In this document: in pieces, positions 28,715 through 37,028 of the stretch
Numbering within the stretch: the stretch's first letter is position 1
Layout: each line of letters opens with the position of its first letter
Origin: Pseudomonadales bacterium
GTDB taxonomy: Bacteria; Pseudomonadota; Gammaproteobacteria; Pseudomonadales; UBA5518
Length of the DNA: 64,000 nucleotides
Assembly: GCA_022072145.1 (NCBI GenBank)
Contig: JAJVIG010000016.1
Location: 62,001-126,000, forward strand
Direction: 5' to 3'
Made by a program: the position numbers and the translations under genes
Notes under the pieces: model-generated
What the model was told of the DNA's origin: nothing
The model's input: only the letters and a program-made list of their open reading frames with translations
Database searches by the model: none

Positions 28715-31147
28715 ATGGAACCGACCCGCACCGACCACGGCGAACCCCGCCTCGACGACATTCCCGCCAGCGAGCGCCGCTGGATCGGACGCGAACTGCC
28801 CCGCGTGGAGGATCCCGCGCTGGTCACCGGGCGCACCGAGTTCATCGACAACGCCAGCGTGCCCGGCATGCTGCACGCCGCGGTCCTGCGCAGCCCGCAC
28901 GCGCACGCGCGGATCGTGCGCATCGACGCGCGCCGCGCCCTCGCGTTGCCCGGCGTGGTGGCCGTGCTCACCGGCGCGGACGTCGCGCGCTGGAGCAACC
29001 CCTCCGGCGGCTACCCGGAGGGCACCGGCCTGCACTGCATGGCGACCGACAAGGCGCACTACTTCGGCGAACCGGTGGCGGCGGTCGCCGCGTGCAGCCG
29101 CTACGTGGCCGAGGATGCGCTGGAGCTGATCGAGGTGGACTACGAGCCGCTGCCTGCCGTCGTCGACGGGCGTCGCGCCGGCGACGCCGACGCCCCGCGC
29201 GTGCACGACACCCTGCCGGCCAACGTCGCGTTCGCGCGCCGCTTCACGTGGGGCGAGGTCGACGCAGCGTTCGCCGGCGCCGCACGCGTGGTCCGCGAAT
29301 CGTTCCGCTGGAACCGCGTCGGCGCGAACCCGATCGAGACCTTCGGCTGCATCTGCCAGTGGGACACGCTCGCCGATGCGGTCACGATCCGCGCCGGCGT
29401 GCAGTCGCCGCTGCTGACCGCGCTGGCGATCGCCGGCGTGCTCGGGCTGCCGTCGAACCGCGTGCGGCTGATCAGCTACCAGCGCGGCGGCAGTTTCGGC
29501 GGCAAGGGCAACCCGCGCGCGATCAACATCGTCTGCCTGCTGTCACGCAAGGCCGGCGGCGCGCCGATCAAATGGATCGAGGACCGGGTGGAATACCTCA
29601 GCGCCGGCGGTGGCCAGGCGTGGGACCGTTTCTACGAGGCGGAGCTCGCGCTCGACGCGGACGGCCGTTTCACGGGGCTGCGCATCGCACTGCTCGACGA
29701 TATCGGCGCCAGCGGCGAGAACTACGGCGCCATCGGCGCCGGCAAGCCGCTGGCGGCGTTCACCGGCTGCTACGCGATACCGGTGGCCTCCTACGACGTG
29801 ACGATCGTGCTCAGCAACAAGCTGCCGACCAGCGCCTACCGTGGCATGGGACCGCCGCCGCACTTCTTCGTGCTGGAGCAGATGGTCGACATCGCCGCAC
29901 GTGAACTCGGCATCGACCCGGTCGAGTTGCGCCGGCGCAACTACATCCGCCCCGAACAGTTCCCGTACACCATTCCCAGCGGCAACGAATACGACAGCGG
30001 CGACTACCCGGCCACGCTCGAGGCGGTGCTCGGGCACGCAGACTACCCGGCGCTGCGTCGCTTCCAGCGCGAGGCACGCGCTGCCGGACGCTGGATCGGC
30101 ATCGGGGTGGCGAACGCTGTGGAACCCGGCGTTTTCGACTGGAACGCCTACGCGATCGTCGGCATGCCCGGTGTCGGCGTACCCGAGGGAATCACGGTCG
30201 CGATCGACATCCTCGGCCACATCACGGCCCGCGTCGGCTTCACGCCCGAGGGCCAGGGCCAGTACACGCTGATCGCGCAACTGCTGGCCGATTATTTCGG
30301 CGTACGACCGCAGGACATCGGTGTCGTCGCGCTCGACACCCTCGGCGCGCCGCCGGCCTTCGGCCCCGGCGGCAGCCGGCTCGGCGTGGCGATCAGCGGC
30401 GCGACGCTGCGGGCGGCGGCAAAGCTGCGCGACAAGATCCTCGCGATCGCTGCCCAGCTGCTCCGCAGCCCCCCCGACGCGGTGGAATTCGTGGACGGCG
30501 TGGCACGGTTGCGTGCAAATCCGGGCGTGCGGCTCACGCTGGCGGAGATCGCCGGCATCGCGCTGGCGCGCAGCGATCTGCTGCCACCCGGGATGGAACT
30601 CGGACTCGAGGCGACCAGCGTCTGGACCGCGGCGGACCGCGGTCCGATCGACGAACAGGGCCGCGCCAAGAGCTACCTCACCGCCGCCAATGCCTGCCAC
30701 CTCGCAATGGTCGAGCTCGACCCCGAAACCGGCAAGGTGCGGATCCTGAAATACGTGGTCGCCGACGACGTCGGCACCCGCCTGAACCCCGCCACCGTCG
30801 AGGGCATGCTGCAGGGCGGCATCGCGCAGGGCGTGGCGGCAGCACTGCTCGAGGAATACCGCTACGATGCCAACGGACAACTGCTGAGCGGCACCTTCAT
30901 GGACTACCTGCTGCCCACCATCGCCGAAGTGCCGATGAGCGAGAAGATCGCGCTCACCACACCGTCGCCGTTCGCGCCGCTCGGCGCCAAGGGCTGCGGC
31001 GAAGGCGCGATCCACACCGCGCCGGCCGCCGTGATGTGCGCGATCAACGACGCGCTGGCGCCGTTCGGCGTGCGCGCGCGCGAGGTGCCGGCGTCGCCGG
31101 ACCGGATCTGGTCGCTGCTCGCAGGTCAGCGACGCCAGGGAGCATGA
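28715..31147 (+). CDS. Xanthine dehydrogenase-type molybdenum hydroxylase, large subunit
   Basis: An 810-residue molybdopterin-binding subunit of the xanthine dehydrogenase/CO dehydrogenase/aldehyde oxidase family. The N-terminal a/b hammerhead domain has DPALVTGRTEFIDNASVPGM, followed by the Mo-pterin domains with RGGSFGGKG, TSAYRGMGPP and the catalytic glutamate E763 in GAKGCGEGAIHTAP. Such subunits normally work with a [2Fe-2S] subunit and an FAD subunit, but neither is encoded here. The ATG at 28715 lies 29 bp after the CoA-transferase. Context suggests hydroxylation of a CoA-linked or free ring compound. The partner genes must be elsewhere or missing. Confidence 0.85.
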   Translation: MEPTRTDHGEPRLDDIPASERRWIGRELPRVEDPALVTGRTEFIDNASVPGMLHAAVLRSPHAHARIVRIDARRALALPGVVAVLTGADVARWSNPSGGYPEGTGLHCMATDKAHYFGEPVAAVAACSRYVAEDALELIEVDYEPLPAVVDGRRAGDADAPRVHDTLPANVAFARRFTWGEVDAAFAGAARVVRESFRWNRVGANPIETFGCICQWDTLADAVTIRAGVQSPLLTALAIAGVLGLPSNRVRLISYQRGGSFGGKGNPRAINIVCLLSRKAGGAPIKWIEDRVEYLSAGGGQAWDRFYEAELALDADGRFTGLRIALLDDIGASGENYGAIGAGKPLAAFTGCYAIPVASYDVTIVLSNKLPTSAYRGMGPPPHFFVLEQMVDIAARELGIDPVELRRRNYIRPEQFPYTIPSGNEYDSGDYPATLEAVLGHADYPALRRFQREARAAGRWIGIGVANAVEPGVFDWNAYAIVGMPGVGVPEGITVAIDILGHITARVGFTPEGQGQYTLIAQLLADYFGVRPQDIGVVALDTLGAPPAFGPGGSRLGVAISGATLRAAAKLRDKILAIAAQLLRSPPDAVEFVDGVARLRANPGVRLTLAEIAGIALARSDLLPPGMELGLEATSVWTAADRGPIDEQGRAKSYLTAANACHLAMVELDPETGKVRILKYVVADDVGTRLNPATVEGMLQGGIAQGVAAALLEEYRYDANGQLLSGTFMDYLLPTIAEVPMSEKIALTTPSPFAPLGAKGCGEGAIHTAPAAVMCAINDALAPFGVRAREVPASPDRIWSLLAGQRRQGA

Positions 31148-31419
31148 GCACGATGAGCGCGACGGGCACGAGCGAGGAGATCCACGGCTTCGATCCGGAC
31201 TACGCGGGCCGCCGCGCCGAATGCGACGGCGGCGCGTTCATCACCGGCACCCATCTGGCCGGAAGGCAGGAGTTCCGCGGCCGGCTGACCGGCCACTACA
31301 CCGAGAACGGTGACCCGCCGTGGCGCTGGTACCTGATGACCGAGCTCGAACTCAAACCGCCGAACTGGGAGCACACGGCGGTGTGGTGCCTGAAGGGAAA
31401 TCTGTACCTGGTCGAGTGA
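31144..31419 (+). CDS. Small conserved-looking protein at the end of the CoA-transferase/Mo-hydroxylase operon
   Basis: A 91-residue frame starting ATGA on the stop of the Mo-hydroxylase gene. It is soluble and rich in Trp, Tyr and Glu, with EIHGFDPDYAGRRAECDGGA near the start and LTGHYTENGDPPWRWYLMTE in the middle. No family is recognised and no metal-binding motif is evident (two cysteines only). The overlap with the upstream stop and the coding bias support a real gene; a role with the Mo-hydroxylase or CoA-transferases is inferred only from position. Confidence 0.6.
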   Translation: MSTMSATGTSEEIHGFDPDYAGRRAECDGGAFITGTHLAGRQEFRGRLTGHYTENGDPPWRWYLMTELELKPPNWEHTAVWCLKGNLYLVE

Positions 31420-31455
31420 GTGCCGACGCGTGTGCGGAAAGTCAGGTCCCATACC

Positions 31456-31845
31456 TCAGGGCGCCACGTCAGCGCCGTGCTCGGTAAGCAATTCACGCAG
31501 CACCGACCTGTGGCAATACGCCTCGTCCTCGCAATAGCAACCAACCGAGAAGTTGGATTGCTTCGACAATGCGGCGAGAAGTCCGAGCGTTCGTGCCGGC
31601 TCCGCCTGAGACATTTCGGCCCGGTACTTTCTCTTGAACGTTTGCCACTCCTTCGGCGTACTTGCCTTCCGGGCGAGCTTCACCGTCTCGGCGCTCGGAG
31701 CAAGGTTCGGATACCACACGTCGTACCAGTTCTGCTTCGAGAACTCGTGCTTCGGAACACCTCGGGGCGGACGCCGAACGGTACCGATTCGAGTACCCTC
31801 GTCTTCTGACCTCGGGGATCCAAGCCTCACGACACGGACAACCAT
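31456..31845 (-). CDS. DUF488 family protein
   Basis: A 129-residue protein of the DUF488 family. Typical features are VRVVRLGSPRSEDEGTRIG at the start, PKHEFSKQNWYDVWYPNLAP in the middle and the cysteine-containing core VGCYCEDEAYCHRSVLRELL towards the end. The ATG at 31845 (MVVRVVRLG) is chosen because the upstream extension is not family-like. Base composition here and in the 150 bp upstream is clearly lower in GC than the flanks (runs such as ATTTCTC and AATAGCAACCAAC), which suggests recent acquisition. The function of the family is unknown. Confidence 0.75.
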   Translation of the reverse strand: MVVRVVRLGSPRSEDEGTRIGTVRRPPRGVPKHEFSKQNWYDVWYPNLAPSAETVKLARKASTPKEWQTFKRKYRAEMSQAEPARTLGLLAALSKQSNFSVGCYCEDEAYCHRSVLRELLTEHGADVAP

Positions 31846-31995
31846 GGCGTTTCCTCCTTGCCACGGATTCAACGCGAACAATGACAACATCGATGGGTAC
31901 TGGCAAGGGAGCGAAGCGGGATTGGCGGAGCAGAGACCGCATGCGCTCCTTTCGAAGGCACCGGCAAACCGGAGACGCTCAAACGCGCCATCGCA

Positions 31996-33102
<1,107 letters not shown>

Positions 33103-33118
33103 CGCGAGGCTCCTGTCG

Positions 33119-33943
33119 TTACAGCGGCAACAACGCCAGCTGGCGCGACTGCGCCACCAGCGTCCCGGTCCGGTCCCAGATCTCTCCGTCCTCCTCCACG
33201 AAGCCACCGCTGAGGAAACGCGAGGTGAATATCGCGCGCAACCAGCCCGGCGCCGGGCGCGCGCGCAGGTGCACCGTGAGCTCGATCGTGGGCACCCACG
33301 CGATCGTGAGCCCGGTGGGCGCGTTGAACACGGTCGGCGGAAACGCATCGACCGCGAGCAGCAGGCTCATCACGTCGGTGTGCGCATCGCCCGGGAACCG
33401 CAGCCAGCCACGCACGCGCATGCGGCCGCTGCGCCCGCCGCCGGCGAACCAGGCATCCTCGGGGTGCAGGCGCAGATCGACGTTGTCGTACATCGCCGGC
33501 ATCCCCGGCTGCCCGCCGTAGCGCAGACAGGCCTCCGGCGGCGGCAGTTCGGGCGGCGCGGCATCGATGATGCGCGGACCGTGGTCGGGTGCGGTCAGGT
33601 CACCGAAGGTTCCCAGCAGTTGCAACAGCGGCTTTGCGACCGCGCTCATCGTGGCGCTGGCCACCACGAAGCGCTTGCCACGCTTCGCCACCCGCACCTC
33701 GACCTCGGTCGGACCGGGCCGGCCCGGAGCCAGGTAGTGCGCCGTGATCGTCACCGGGTCCGGACGCCCGGCCTCCTGCGCCATCGCGCGCGCGGCGATG
33801 GCCAGCATGAACCCGCCATTGGCGTTGCCGGCGATGTCCCACTGCGGCGACAACGGCGCCTGGTAGCGTCCCGCCGCAACCTGTTCCACCAGCGTATCCG
33901 CGGCGAACGATCGCACCCCTGCCACCTCCTGCCCCTCGCTCAT
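33119..33943 (-). CDS. Acyl-CoA thioesterase family protein (double hot-dog)
   Basis: A 274-residue protein with two hot-dog domains of the TesB-like/4HBT_3 type. The first half has [20 protein letters not shown], the usual helix of the fold, and [19 protein letters not shown]; the second has [17 protein letters not shown] and the terminal strand SRQLALLPL. These enzymes cleave acyl-CoA thioesters in fatty-acid or steroid side-chain degradation. It lies 10 bp from the upstream hydrolase and 16 bp from frmA on the same message. The exact substrate is unknown. Confidence 0.8.
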   Translation of the reverse strand: MSEGQEVAGVRSFAADTLVEQVAAGRYQAPLSPQWDIAGNANGGFMLAIAARAMAQEAGRPDPVTITAHYLAPGRPGPTEVEVRVAKRGKRFVVASATMSAVAKPLLQLLGTFGDLTAPDHGPRIIDAAPPELPPPEACLRYGGQPGMPAMYDNVDLRLHPEDAWFAGGGRSGRMRVRGWLRFPGDAHTDVMSLLLAVDAFPPTVFNAPTGLTIAWVPTIELTVHLRARPAPGWLRAIFTSRFLSGGFVEEDGEIWDRTGTLVAQSRQLALLPL

Positions 33944-33953
33944 GCCGCCGCCA

Positions 33954-34862
33954 TCACAGATGCGCCGACAGGAACTCGCGCATCACCGCCGAGGCGCGCG
34001 CGAATCCCGGTCCCTGGTAGGTGACGAAGTGGTCACCTTCGATCACTTCCAGCCGCTTGGGCTCGCCGGCGCGTGCGAAGGTCTCGCGGGCGCCCTCGAC
34101 CGGCGCCATCACATCGCCGCTGGCGAGCACCATCAGCAGCGCCCGCGGTGCGATATGGCGCGCGCAGACGCCGGGGTCGAAGACCGGCGGCACGCTCGGC
34201 AACGCACGCAGCGTGACCTGGTTGCGCCAGCCCGGGCTCATCCGTGCACCATGCCCGAGGAACCAGTCGGTCGCCTCCGGGAACGGCAGGAAGGCCGGCA
34301 ACTCGACGCCTTCCTGCGCCACCACCGCCAGTGGCCCGACCGGATCCCCACCGGCGTCGGCCGGCCCGTTGCCGCTCTCGTCGAGCAGCGCGGCGCGGAT
34401 CGCCTCGAAGGCGCCGGGTTCGGCCGCGCGTTGCGCGGAGTCGGCCAGGCTCGCGAACGGCACGTTCGCGATCACCGCCGCGACCCGCGGGTCACAGGCG
34501 CCGACCACCAGCACCTCGCCGCCGCTGAAACTCGACCCCCAGATCCCGATGCGGCACGGGTCCACCTCCGGGCGCCGCTCGAGCCAGTCGATGGCGCGGC
34601 GGTAGTCGCGCGCCTGGGCCCAGATGTTGATTTCCTGGCGCGGCTCGCCGTCGCTGCGCCCGAGGTTGCGCTGGTCGTAGGCGAGCACCGTGATGCCGGC
34701 CGCGCAGAACACGCGTGCGAAGGCGTCGATCCCCATCTCGATGGTGGCCGAAAAGCCGTGCGCCATGACCAGCGCCGGGCCGTTGCGCGCGCCTTCCGGG
34801 GTGTACAGCCAGCCGCGCAGCGTGGTGCCGCCGTGACCGGGGAATTCGATGTCGCATCGCAT
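33954..34862 (-). CDS. Alpha/beta hydrolase
   Basis: A 302-residue serine hydrolase. The oxyanion motif is VMAHGFSATIE, the nucleophile serine sits in IWGSSFSGGE near residue 112, the acid is the aspartate in LASGDVMAPVEG, and the histidine is in EGDHFVTYQG. The shape (GWLYTPEGARNGPALVMAHG at the start) fits the dienelactone hydrolase/acetyl-xylan esterase-like group with peptide-chain substrates excluded by context. It is the first gene of the thioesterase-frmA operon. It does not have the esterase D signature, so it is not a FrmB. The gap upstream (245 bp, divergent from the GNAT gene) shows no clear promoter. Confidence 0.82.
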   Translation of the reverse strand: MRCDIEFPGHGGTTLRGWLYTPEGARNGPALVMAHGFSATIEMGIDAFARVFCAAGITVLAYDQRNLGRSDGEPRQEINIWAQARDYRRAIDWLERRPEVDPCRIGIWGSSFSGGEVLVVGACDPRVAAVIANVPFASLADSAQRAAEPGAFEAIRAALLDESGNGPADAGGDPVGPLAVVAQEGVELPAFLPFPEATDWFLGHGARMSPGWRNQVTLRALPSVPPVFDPGVCARHIAPRALLMVLASGDVMAPVEGARETFARAGEPKRLEVIEGDHFVTYQGPGFARASAVMREFLSAHL

Positions 34863-35107
34863 GTACTGTCCTCACCGTCCGGACCCGCGCCGATCGCCGG
34901 TCGCGTGGCGATTATCGCCGCCGGCGCCAGCGGCGCCAATCGATCGAAGCCCCGATCCGGGGCGCCCGCCGGGTGCGGGACCGGGGCTCTCGGAAATCGT
35001 GCCGTGCCCCACTTCCGGTCACGCGAATTCCGACTAAGCTTTTGCGTCCGGCGCCACCCTGTCCAGGAAAGCCCGGCGAGGAACCGATCACCAGTGCACG
35101 GCTGCTC

Positions 35108-36187
35108 ATGAACCAGGCCCTTCGAACCGATGTCTGCACGGGTTTCGCCGCCTTCGATGCGTTGCGCCCCGAGTGGGAGGCGCTGCTCGACACGTATGCG
35201 GAGCCACCATTCCACCTGCGCCATGCCTGGTACCGCGCGTACCACCGCTGCCTCGCTCCCGCGGGCGAGGGGCCGGTCTGCGTGGTGCTTCGCCGCGGCC
35301 AGAGCTGCCGCGGCATCTTCTGCCTCAGCCCGGCCGTGATGAAGCGCCAGAGCCTGCCGTGCAAGGTGCTCGCGGGCCCCGCGGGCAGCGACCTCAGCCT
35401 GAACGACGTGCTGCTGGCCGATGGCGAATCGCTGCGCGTCTGGTGGCCGGCGGTCTGCGCCGCCCTGCGCCGCGCCCGCATCCGCTGGCTCGGCATGCAC
35501 CTGCAGCGCGTCCCCGCGGACGCGCACATCGCGCGCCTCGCGCAGGCGATCGGCTGGGACCACCTGTGGCGCCCGCAGGGCGCGACGAGTTTCATCGACT
35601 GCAACACTTCGGTCACGGACCTCGCTGCCCGATATTCCACCCGACTGACCAGGATACTGCGCAAGGGCGGCAACGGACTCGGCAGGATGGCGACCCCTGA
35701 ACTCGTCACGGCCGTCGCTGCCGATGCCCGGGAAGCGGCGTTCGGCGAGTTCCTGCGCCTCGAATCCAGTGGCTGGAAAGGCAACGACGGAGAGCGCTCC
35801 GCGCTAGCGCACGATGCGTCGTTGCAGGCTTTCTACCGCGAGCTGTTCACCGGCCCGCACGCGCTGCCGCAGGCGGAAATCAACCTGCTGCGCCTCGATG
35901 GCGTGGCCGTCGCGGCGCAGCTCTGCGTGCTGAGCGGGGGTACGCGCAGCCTGCTCAAGATCGCCTACCAGCAGGAGCTGCAGAAATTCTCGCCCGGATC
36001 GGTGCTGCTCGACGCCGTGCTGCGGCGCAGCTGCGCCACGCGCGACGCACAGCGCCTGAGCTTCGTCACCAGCGAGGCATGGATGAGCGAGTGGGGAGCG
36101 TCCGCCACGCCGGTGGGCGATCTCTGGCTGCTCCACGGACGTATCCTGCGCACCATCGCCGCACTACTCATCGGATCGGGTCGCTGA
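35108..36187 (+). CDS. GNAT/BioF2-like acetyltransferase domain protein (CelD-like)
   Basis: A 359-residue protein of the BioF2/CelD-like acyltransferase family (Acetyltransf_6). The domain is recognisable from EWEALLDTYAEPPFHLRHAW near the start, the ESSGWKGNDG motif at about residue 220, and the late GSVLLDAVLRRSCATRDAQR stretch that forms the acetyl-CoA side. Such proteins occur in polysaccharide and cellulose gene clusters, but no glycosyltransferase is next to it. The ATG at 35108 is chosen because the upstream extension is not family-like. It is 3 bp before the duplicated cysteine protein and surely co-transcribed. Confidence 0.75.
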   Translation: MNQALRTDVCTGFAAFDALRPEWEALLDTYAEPPFHLRHAWYRAYHRCLAPAGEGPVCVVLRRGQSCRGIFCLSPAVMKRQSLPCKVLAGPAGSDLSLNDVLLADGESLRVWWPAVCAALRRARIRWLGMHLQRVPADAHIARLAQAIGWDHLWRPQGATSFIDCNTSVTDLAARYSTRLTRILRKGGNGLGRMATPELVTAVAADAREAAFGEFLRLESSGWKGNDGERSALAHDASLQAFYRELFTGPHALPQAEINLLRLDGVAVAAQLCVLSGGTRSLLKIAYQQELQKFSPGSVLLDAVLRRSCATRDAQRLSFVTSEAWMSEWGASATPVGDLWLLHGRILRTIAALLIGSGR

Positions 36188-36190
36188 CAT

Positions 36191-36988
36191 ATGAAGATTC
36201 CCTACGTATCGGGCGCCTGCCAGCGCATGAACATCATCGGCTCGCATACGCTGGCGGAGCGTGTGCGCGGGCGCATCAACCAGGGGCTGGGCATCAAGAG
36301 TGGCGTGCTGCGCCTGGTGCGCGGCGGTGCGCCACGCCTGGCGCCCGGCGTGCTCGGCGATCCGTCGTGCTTCGCCGACGGCAGCTGGGTGCGCGTGCAC
36401 GACGAAGCAACCATCCGCAGCCTGCTCGACGGGCGTTCGCGCACCCGCGGGCTGGAGTTCTGTCCCCAGCAATGGGAAAGCTGCGGCAGGAGCTACCGCG
36501 TGCTCGGTAGCGTGCGCCGCTTGATCGACGACGGCGGCGTGCTGCGCAAGGTCTCGCGCACCGTGCTGCTCGAGGGTCTCGACTGCGGTGGCGAGAGCGG
36601 CACCGGCGGGTGTGGCCGACACTGCCCGATGATGTACCGCGACGAATGGCTTGAGCCGGCGCCGGCGCCGGTCACCGAGCCCCGCGCCGGGTCGCGGCAG
36701 GTCGCACGCGTGCGATCGCTGGCCGAGATCGAGGCCACGCTGGACATCGCGGGCAGGCGCGGCGGACTGATGTTCATGCCGGAAATGGCGCGCTACGCCG
36801 GAATGCGGCTGCCGGTACGACGCCGGCTCGGCAAGGTATTCGAACATTCGCGCTGGCTCGACACACCCGCGCCGGTCTATATCCTCGAGGGCCTGCGTTG
36901 CGCGGGCGAGGTGCTCGGCAGCGACGGGCCCTGCGACCGCGGCTGCTGGTTGCTGTGGCACGCGGACTGGCTGGAACTCGATTCCTGA
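36191..36988 (+). CDS. Unrecognised protein with two tandem cysteine-containing domains
   Basis: A 265-residue soluble protein made of two related halves, about residues 65-155 and 168-263. Both run from a helix-like segment with RSLLD or EATLD through RGxxFxP to LEGLxCxGE, then CxxxC and a final W-L-E. The cysteines are C132, C141 and C145 in the first half and C237, C248 and C252 in the second, so each could bind a metal. The first 60 residues are a basic, glycine-rich leader without a signal peptide. It follows the GNAT-like gene by 3 bp. I know no named family for it. Confidence 0.7.
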   Translation: MKIPYVSGACQRMNIIGSHTLAERVRGRINQGLGIKSGVLRLVRGGAPRLAPGVLGDPSCFADGSWVRVHDEATIRSLLDGRSRTRGLEFCPQQWESCGRSYRVLGSVRRLIDDGGVLRKVSRTVLLEGLDCGGESGTGGCGRHCPMMYRDEWLEPAPAPVTEPRAGSRQVARVRSLAEIEATLDIAGRRGGLMFMPEMARYAGMRLPVRRRLGKVFEHSRWLDTPAPVYILEGLRCAGEVLGSDGPCDRGCWLLWHADWLELDS

Positions 36989-37024
36989 GCGCAGCCCGGC
37001 GGGCGCCTGCCGGCCGGACTGCGC
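36989..37024. terminator. Two-way terminator-like hairpin
   Basis: GCGCAG at 36989-36994 pairs with CTGCGC at 37019-37024, with an inner CCGGC/GCCGG stem. The hairpin begins right after the stop of the plus-strand gene and ends 5 bases before the stop of the minus-strand molybdoenzyme gene. There is no T-run, but the position suits ending transcription from both sides. Confidence 0.55.
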
Positions 37025-37028
37025 GTGT

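Noticed and set aside
33954..34862. S-formylglutathione hydrolase (FrmB) partner of frmA
   Set aside because: The hydrolase lacks the esterase D signatures and is separated from frmA by a thioesterase; it fits a general alpha/beta hydrolase.
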